A stretch of DNA of 64,000 nucleotides from Trachythela sp. YZ-2020 (taxonomy: Eukaryota > Cnidaria > Anthozoa > Malacalcyonacea > Clavulariidae). The notes beneath the pieces are model-generated. The model made no database searches, had not been told where the DNA came from, and saw only the letters and a program-made list of their open reading frames with translations. The stretch covers positions 1,798,001-1,862,000 of the forward strand of contig JADLSH010000363.1 of the NCBI GenBank assembly GCA_016169945.1, read 5' to 3'. Positions 33,257 through 64,000 of the stretch are shown here, in pieces (position 1 is the first letter of the stretch; every line of letters begins with the position of its first letter). A program made the translations under genes and the position numbers.

Positions 33257-35435
33257 TTATAAATCTGAACGGTTTTCTCTCTCAATCTTTATCAATTCAA
33301 CTTCAAATACCAAAGTAGCTCCACCTGTAAACATAAAAAATAAAATGTCTTTGAAACACAAACCTTGCTTTCTCTCTATTTTGCATTACAGATACAACTA
33401 GTTGTTCAAATATTTTTGTTCTTCAATGTGAAAAATTTCAAATTAATATATTTATACCTGGGATTTTTGGAGGGGCACCGGAATCACCATACCCTAAAAA
33501 TATTTCAAAATTGAAATATTTCAAAAAATTAAGTACAACACTGAAATAGTGAAGGTATTCAGATGGTCCAGCTTGATTTGGTAGGGGGGGGGGGGTGCAG
33601 CACTTACACACTCCCAATGGTAAATCCATCCCAATGATGATACGTTATTAGTAATATCAAAGATGTCCTATTTCAGTTTTGGCAGTGACATAACTCCTTT
33701 GGACTTGGGGGGGGGGACCCTTATCCCAAAGTTAGACCACTGAGTTTTGGCCAATTTCAACTCACCTAAGCTAGGTGGAATCACAAGCTTTCGTTTTTCT
33801 CCTTCACACATGCTAAATAAGCAAAATAGTAGTTATTTCAACAGCAAAAATTCAGGATGGCAGAAACAATAGTTTCAAATTGTTTTATTAGTTTGGTGGT
33901 TAATTATGAGAGAATTTTGAAAATTTAAATAGGCAAGTCTTATGCATTGGTATAAGTGCCAATGTAATGGCCAAACCTAAATTTTTTATTTCAATTTGTG
34001 TTTTCAAACGAATACTTACTTCAAAAGACCTTGGTCCCAACCTATAAATAGCAAAATAAAATAGAAAAAAAACAAAGAGATGTAAAGATTGATGTCTAAA
34101 TGAGGCATTTCCATTCATGACATTTATTGGTCATCATGGGCGAGTAAAATTCACAAGCTTCTATTAAATGAAATCATTGCAATATATTATACCTTTAATA
34201 ACTTGGCCGGTTCCCAATGTAAACACAAATGGTTCACCCCTTGGAATACTGCTATCAAATTCTGTGCCATCATCTTTCAATGTTCCCTATATTTTTATTC
34301 CAAAAATTATATATTGTGATCTTGTTTATATATTGTGTTGTAATTATAGTTGTGTGATTATAGTTGTACACCATTGTCTTGTGAGAAAAATAATTCATGT
34401 TTGATTGTACCAAACAGGCCTTCCCAGGAAGAATATGGTAGGGGTGCAACCAATCACACTCCTTGAGCTATCTAGGCATGCAGTGGAGTGTGATCAATTT
34501 TTCATTCCCTGCATGGTCAGCAGGCCGCACAGCTTTTTAAAAAGTGTTTAATAATGGTTAGCGACTAGACTAAAATCTGGTTATAGAATGTTATAATATG
34601 AAGCACAGCTTCCAGAGAATATGACAAAGTAAACACTAAAAAAATAAAAGAGCTTAGAAGACGTCTAATTTCTGGCGATTTGTGCTGAAATGATAAAATA
34701 TTATAGTTGTGTTGTTTTGCATTGTAGCCTAATCGAGCTTATGGAGGTGTGCGAACAATCGCACTTCTTGAGAAGCCCTGGTGCGTGTCAAGGTGTGCGC
34801 GTGTGATCGCACGCCATTCCCAGGAAGGCCTGATCTTGTCAACAAGATGTGTTTGCAACAGGCTTGTAGCAAGCTTGTCAACAAGTTGTAGCAATGTTGT
34901 CATTTTATCAAGTTGCTACAAGGTTGTCACACACAACTTGTTTAAAACAAGTTGTTGAATTGCAGGACAATAACAAGTTGTTGAACAACTTATAACAATT
35001 CGGTTGAGTCAACAACCTGAAATACCAACCAACAATCTCAAAAAATCTTATACTTTGCTGCAAAATAAAGAACAGCAACGTTTGCGAGCCACCTTAAGTT
35101 GCCCCAGTCAAATAATATCCATATTGCTTTGTCTGCCATGTAAATTTCAGCGCAAATTTTCAATATTTACGCATAAATGTAAAAGGCAAAGCCCCTTTTC
35201 GCGCTTAAAATAGACGTAGAAGCATCTGGAATATACTAGCCGTGTAAAGTTCATCAAAATATTTAAAACATACCGTATAATGCATATGCAACGTGTCGCC
35301 ATTTTGTGACTTGACTTTGCAGTCTTTTACTCGTTTCTTAACACCGATATTCAACTTTTCCTCAGCGGCAAAGGATAAAATACATTGGGCTAAAATTATT
35401 AGTGAAAGACTGAGACACGCTGCTATTTTGTACAT
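33257..35435 (-). CDS. FKBP2: FKBP2 (FKBP13), ER peptidyl-prolyl isomerase
   Basis: Six exons: 35274-35435, 34193-34286, 34020-34041, 33766-33812, 33458-33493, 33257-33324; 142 residues, the same as human. It accelerates proline isomerisation in the ER lumen. The start [20 protein letters not shown] is a signal peptide; then [72 protein letters not shown] and [12 protein letters not shown], all as in the family. FKBP active-site residues (Y of HMHY, D of FDSS, F of FTLG, W of GWDQ) are present. It ends RSDL, which may act as an ER-retrieval-type tail (human RTEL). The 22-nt third exon is a true microexon. Some introns carry GGGGGGG runs. Confidence 0.95.
34845..35010. mobile_element. CAACAAGTTG element, copy 1 (truncated)
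   Basis: Dense in CAACAAGTTG and related palindromes: CAACAAGATGTGTTTGCAAC, AGCTTGTCAACAAGTTG, TATCAAGTTGCTACAAGGTT. Same order as the copies at 48325-48550, 50285-50612 and 57818-58185. In an FKBP2 intron. Confidence 0.7.
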
Positions 35436-35954
35436 CTTTGAAAGATTTGAATATTAGAGTACTTTATTGAGTTAAATTGAGTTAATATTAAAGAGTGTAA
35501 ACTGTAAATCTCGTGTCTAAAGTTTATGCCTGTTCGCAGGCACAGATTAAGGATATACCAGAAGTGTAACTTCATAGGAATTTGTGTCCTCAAATTTCCC
35601 CAAATGGCGCTTGCTAGGAACATGGCGGCGTGAAAAACACGAACGTTTTTTTTCTTTCGTGGCCTTTTTAGATCGAAATTTTTGGATAAAACAGTTAAGA
35701 GCATCATTGTTAAATGTTTGAGCTGGTTGAAAGCAATGAAGAACAATAGGAACATGGCGGCCGTGGAACAACTTTTTACCTGAAGTTACACATCTGTATA
35801 TATTTCATCTGTGTCGCAGGCTAGGGAGCTCGCAAGTCGCAATGCCTCTGGGAATTTTGACCAACAAGGGTTGAAAACAGCCTATTTTTAGTGTAACTGA
35901 TGGGGGGTTGTCGGAAATTTGATGCTCTCAATGACTCTATTTATTTTTATTTAT

Positions 35955-36260
35955 TTATTTAGCTTCGCCAACTAGGGCAGGGTTATTTATTTAGCTTCGC
36001 CAACTAGGGCAGGGTCACCACAACAGCATATGCCAATTACTGTGGGCCCTTTTACCTAACCCACCCTGTCAACTTTCCCTGTGGGAGGAAACCGGAGTAC
36101 CCGGAGAAAACCCACGACTTTCGGCAGAGCGTTGACTTTACTCTTTTCACTTGAGGACTGGGTTCGAGTCGCATTGAGAAAGTTCTCACTGAGACTTGAA
36201 CCGCGGCCTTAGAGGTGAAAGGCAAGTGCGCTAACCACTTCGCACCGAAGCCCCATTATG
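35955..36260 (-). mobile_element. SINE-B: tRNA-derived SINE
   Basis: On the minus strand the copy begins near 36255 with a tRNA-like head (TTCGGTGCGAAGTGGTTAGC, B-box-like GCGGTTCAAGTCTC). It continues through CAACGCTCTGCCGAAAGTCG and GTACTCCGGTTTCCTCCCAC and ends GGCGAAGCTAAATAAATAA. A short direct duplication of TTATTTAGCTTCGCCAACTA lies at its 3' end. Related copies: 57107-57445 and 58290-58690. Confidence 0.75.
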
Positions 36261-36350
36261 TCCACATTATGTCCACACATTATGTCCACATTATGTCCAC
36301 ATTATGTCCCCATTATGTCCCTATTATGTCCCTATTATGTCCACAATGTC
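36255..36350. repeat. ATTATGTCCAC microsatellite
   Basis: About eight imperfect 10-13-bp units of ATTATGTCCAC or ATTATGTCCCT next to the SINE-B head. Confidence 0.85.
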
Positions 36351-38159
36351 TCCAATTTAGGATTTTCACATTTCCAAAAACTAAATTGTGTAAGATGATA
36401 AGAATGTACAATCTGTCAGACGAGTTGTTGAAAAATAGAATCAGGCTAAATGATGTTGAAATCTGAAATATTAGAACTTTTAAAAATATATTGTTACATC
36501 GTGTCATATCATAGAAACAGTGAAAGCGTTCATGTTCTAGTTTAATTTTGCCAAAACATATTGTAAATTAGACAAAATCCTTCTGTAGGCGTATGTTTGA
36601 CAGCAGATGACCAAAGTACATATAAATTATGATATAATCATAAGACAAATCCATGAACAAGCATTGCGTTTTATTTTATAGACATTTTAACCCGACTGGC
36701 GTCTTCTGACCAAATAGTCAGTGCCGCCGAGCCTCAGCGAGGCAGCACACTATTATTGACGTGCCAAGGTTTCTCCAGAGTTCACTCGGCCAAATCGTTT
36801 GCGCGGACCTATATATTGTCGAGATCTGGATCTTGCGTCTGTCCGTAATTCCGGGGCAAAAATTGAGCTCAAAGTGAATTTGTAAAATGAGCTCTGTGCC
36901 ATGTGCTCTGCTAGTTCTCAACTCTAGATCTCGAGATTTTACAAGCTTTTATGGCATTTTGACACAATATTTTAAACACAAGGTCGGGACTATATTTCAC
37001 ACATTTCAGAGGATTTGAGCACAGGTTCAAATCTTATGTAGAAACAGTAGAATTGAAACACTGTGGCCTGTGCCATGCACTGCCATTGCGAGGATTGCGA
37101 GTAAGATGCAAGATGTTCTCGTGCGCTTTTAATAATTTTAGGGTTTTTCAAAAATCTTACTAGCTTCGCCATTCATAAATAATTTACACGACTGAAAGAC
37201 GATCACATACGTGGAAAAAGATGGCAGGGATACCGCAACAGCGGGTAGATTTGAACTAAATATAGGATTTGAACTTGTGCTCGACCCAGTCGTCTTGATA
37301 GCTCAATAGGTAGAGTGTCAGCCCGGTGCGTGATTTACTTTTACAGCTTTAGTTTGCACAAATTTAAGCCAAGTGCTATAGGAATAGCAACAGAGCAAAA
37401 CATAATAGTACTGTAGTTCGTTAGCGCGTGTATCAGGTTTCACGTAAAGGTCAAAGTGGTCGACCTTTGAGCAATAAATCTGGATATGTTCACTAATAAA
37501 TAGTAAAGACTGGATATTTGAAATCATTCTGGTTACAGAATCTTGAAATTTGGCGCAAATTTATAAACCTTGAAACCAAAACATTTAAACTCAGCATTGA
37601 AATCGATGCGTAACAAGCGATCAGCGATGGTTTTATTCGTTGATATGAATATAATGCATTATCGTCGAATTGGCGCAGTTCTGTCTAAAATCACTTTATA
37701 TTTGAAGTTAATGCGCAAGCATTGGCATCAAGCCAAGACGTCAAACAGCTGAGGTAGAATCGTTATCATATCAACGGTAGACGCTGGTCATAGCTTGTAT
37801 TAATAGAAGCCGTTTACATATAATAAGCGAGATCCTTTAAACCGTGTAGTTGTCTCTCTTTACACAGAGTACTATAGTATGTAGAGCGAAGTAGAGGCAC
37901 ATTGGTCATAGCCTGTGTGGTTGAAGGCTTCTGCGGCAGCACTTCCTTGCGGTAGTAATTCCTAGTAACACCTCTAGTCATTGGATCTCACCACTCGTAA
38001 TTGGCAATATTTGACATGACATTTAATCAGGGTCAACTCGTTGACCTCTATGCATGAATTATTAAAGCCGTACCTAGCTGCAAGATCTCTTTTATTTTCT
38101 AATACAAGAACATTATAAGACAACACAGATAGACCAAAGAACAGAATTCCACAGAAAAG

Positions 38160-63607
<25,448 letters not shown>

Positions 63608-64000
63608 GTAAATATTTTGATAAAATGTCAGATGTAGGCAGCATAAATATAATAGCTGTGAGATAATTACATGCAGTGGAACCTGAGAGTTGTGAAGTTT
63701 TTACACCTTACAATTCAAGATTTTATAACGCACTTTTTAACTTTTTACAACTTCATCCCCAAGTTTTGAAATAACATTCGCTCCGTTACCTCCGTATACA
63801 ATTACAAGCATCAGTGAATTGATTTTGTTCCTATCTATATATACACAATGTCAATCATGTAACGATAAGCTATTACAAATGAGTTGACTGCAGCTGGCTC
63901 TGCAAGAAATAGAAAGGGCATGAAAAAAGTACAATCCTGGATGAGGAAATTGTTGGAGGTGGGAGGAGCGCTTCCGACTGCCCTGATAAACTGGACATGC
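63608..64000. other. Right edge of window, probable intron
   Basis: Follows the donor after the membrane exon. No further exon of the ligand could be recognised. If that donor is not used, coding continues to a stop at 63666 with a tail ending INIIAVR. Confidence 0.4.

Larger units (their letters stand above)
35436..38159. other. Intergenic region between FKBP2 and the Notch ligand
   Basis: 2.7 kb with divergent genes on both sides. It holds a SINE-B copy (35955-36260), an 11-bp microsatellite (36255-36350) and a tRNA-like fragment near 37295-37330 (GATAGCTCAATAGGTAGAG). Small open frames here lack conserved features. Confidence 0.5.

Overview
This is nuclear DNA of an invertebrate animal. 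It has compact intron-containing genes with GT-AG splice sites, an AT-rich background, and many short non-autonomous DNA transposons and tRNA-derived SINEs in introns. The gene content (a Notch ligand, an LRRK-type Roco kinase, CREBZF, Gemin6) and the repeat style suggest a cnidarian such as a sea anemone or coral. That is inference; no barcode gene is present. There are no bacterial operons, CRISPR arrays or rRNA genes.

Layout. 1-7512 (+): last five exons of an LRRK kinase with an unusually long Ser/acidic insert, then the kinase and WD40 domains. 7960-8874 (-): single-exon coiled-coil protein. 9521-10105 (-): GEMIN6. 12077-14319 (-): SLC35B2, the Golgi PAPS transporter, head-to-head with PPP2R3C (14998-23754, +, 19 exons), which is followed by a decayed duplicate of its last exon broken by a hAT-like MITE. 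24928-26700 (-): ER saposin-like/canopy-like protein, head-to-head with CREBZF (27281-28087, +). 30893-32687 (-): small unidentified protein, 3 exons. 33257-35435 (-): FKBP2, 6 exons. 38160 to the right part of the window (+): a 28-exon Jagged/Serrate-like Notch ligand with signal peptide, MNNL, DSL, about 22 EGF repeats and a membrane helix; its cytoplasmic tail probably continues beyond the last exon found.

Every multi-exon model was built by hand from splice sites, conserved protein sequence and exon phase, and each adds up to an open frame. The genes are not a pathway. Three encode secretory-pathway proteins (SLC35B2 in the Golgi, FKBP2 and the saposin-like protein in the ER), and CREBZF is a stress-linked bZIP sharing an upstream region with the ER saposin-like gene.

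The most interesting non-genic signals are: a hammerhead-ribozyme-like core in the first Notch-ligand intron; a 21-copy, 19-bp minisatellite in which every unit repeats a working splice donor; hAT-like elements with 8-bp target duplications, one of them splitting a SINE; and a SINE family whose body is itself a tandem repeat of about 110 bp.
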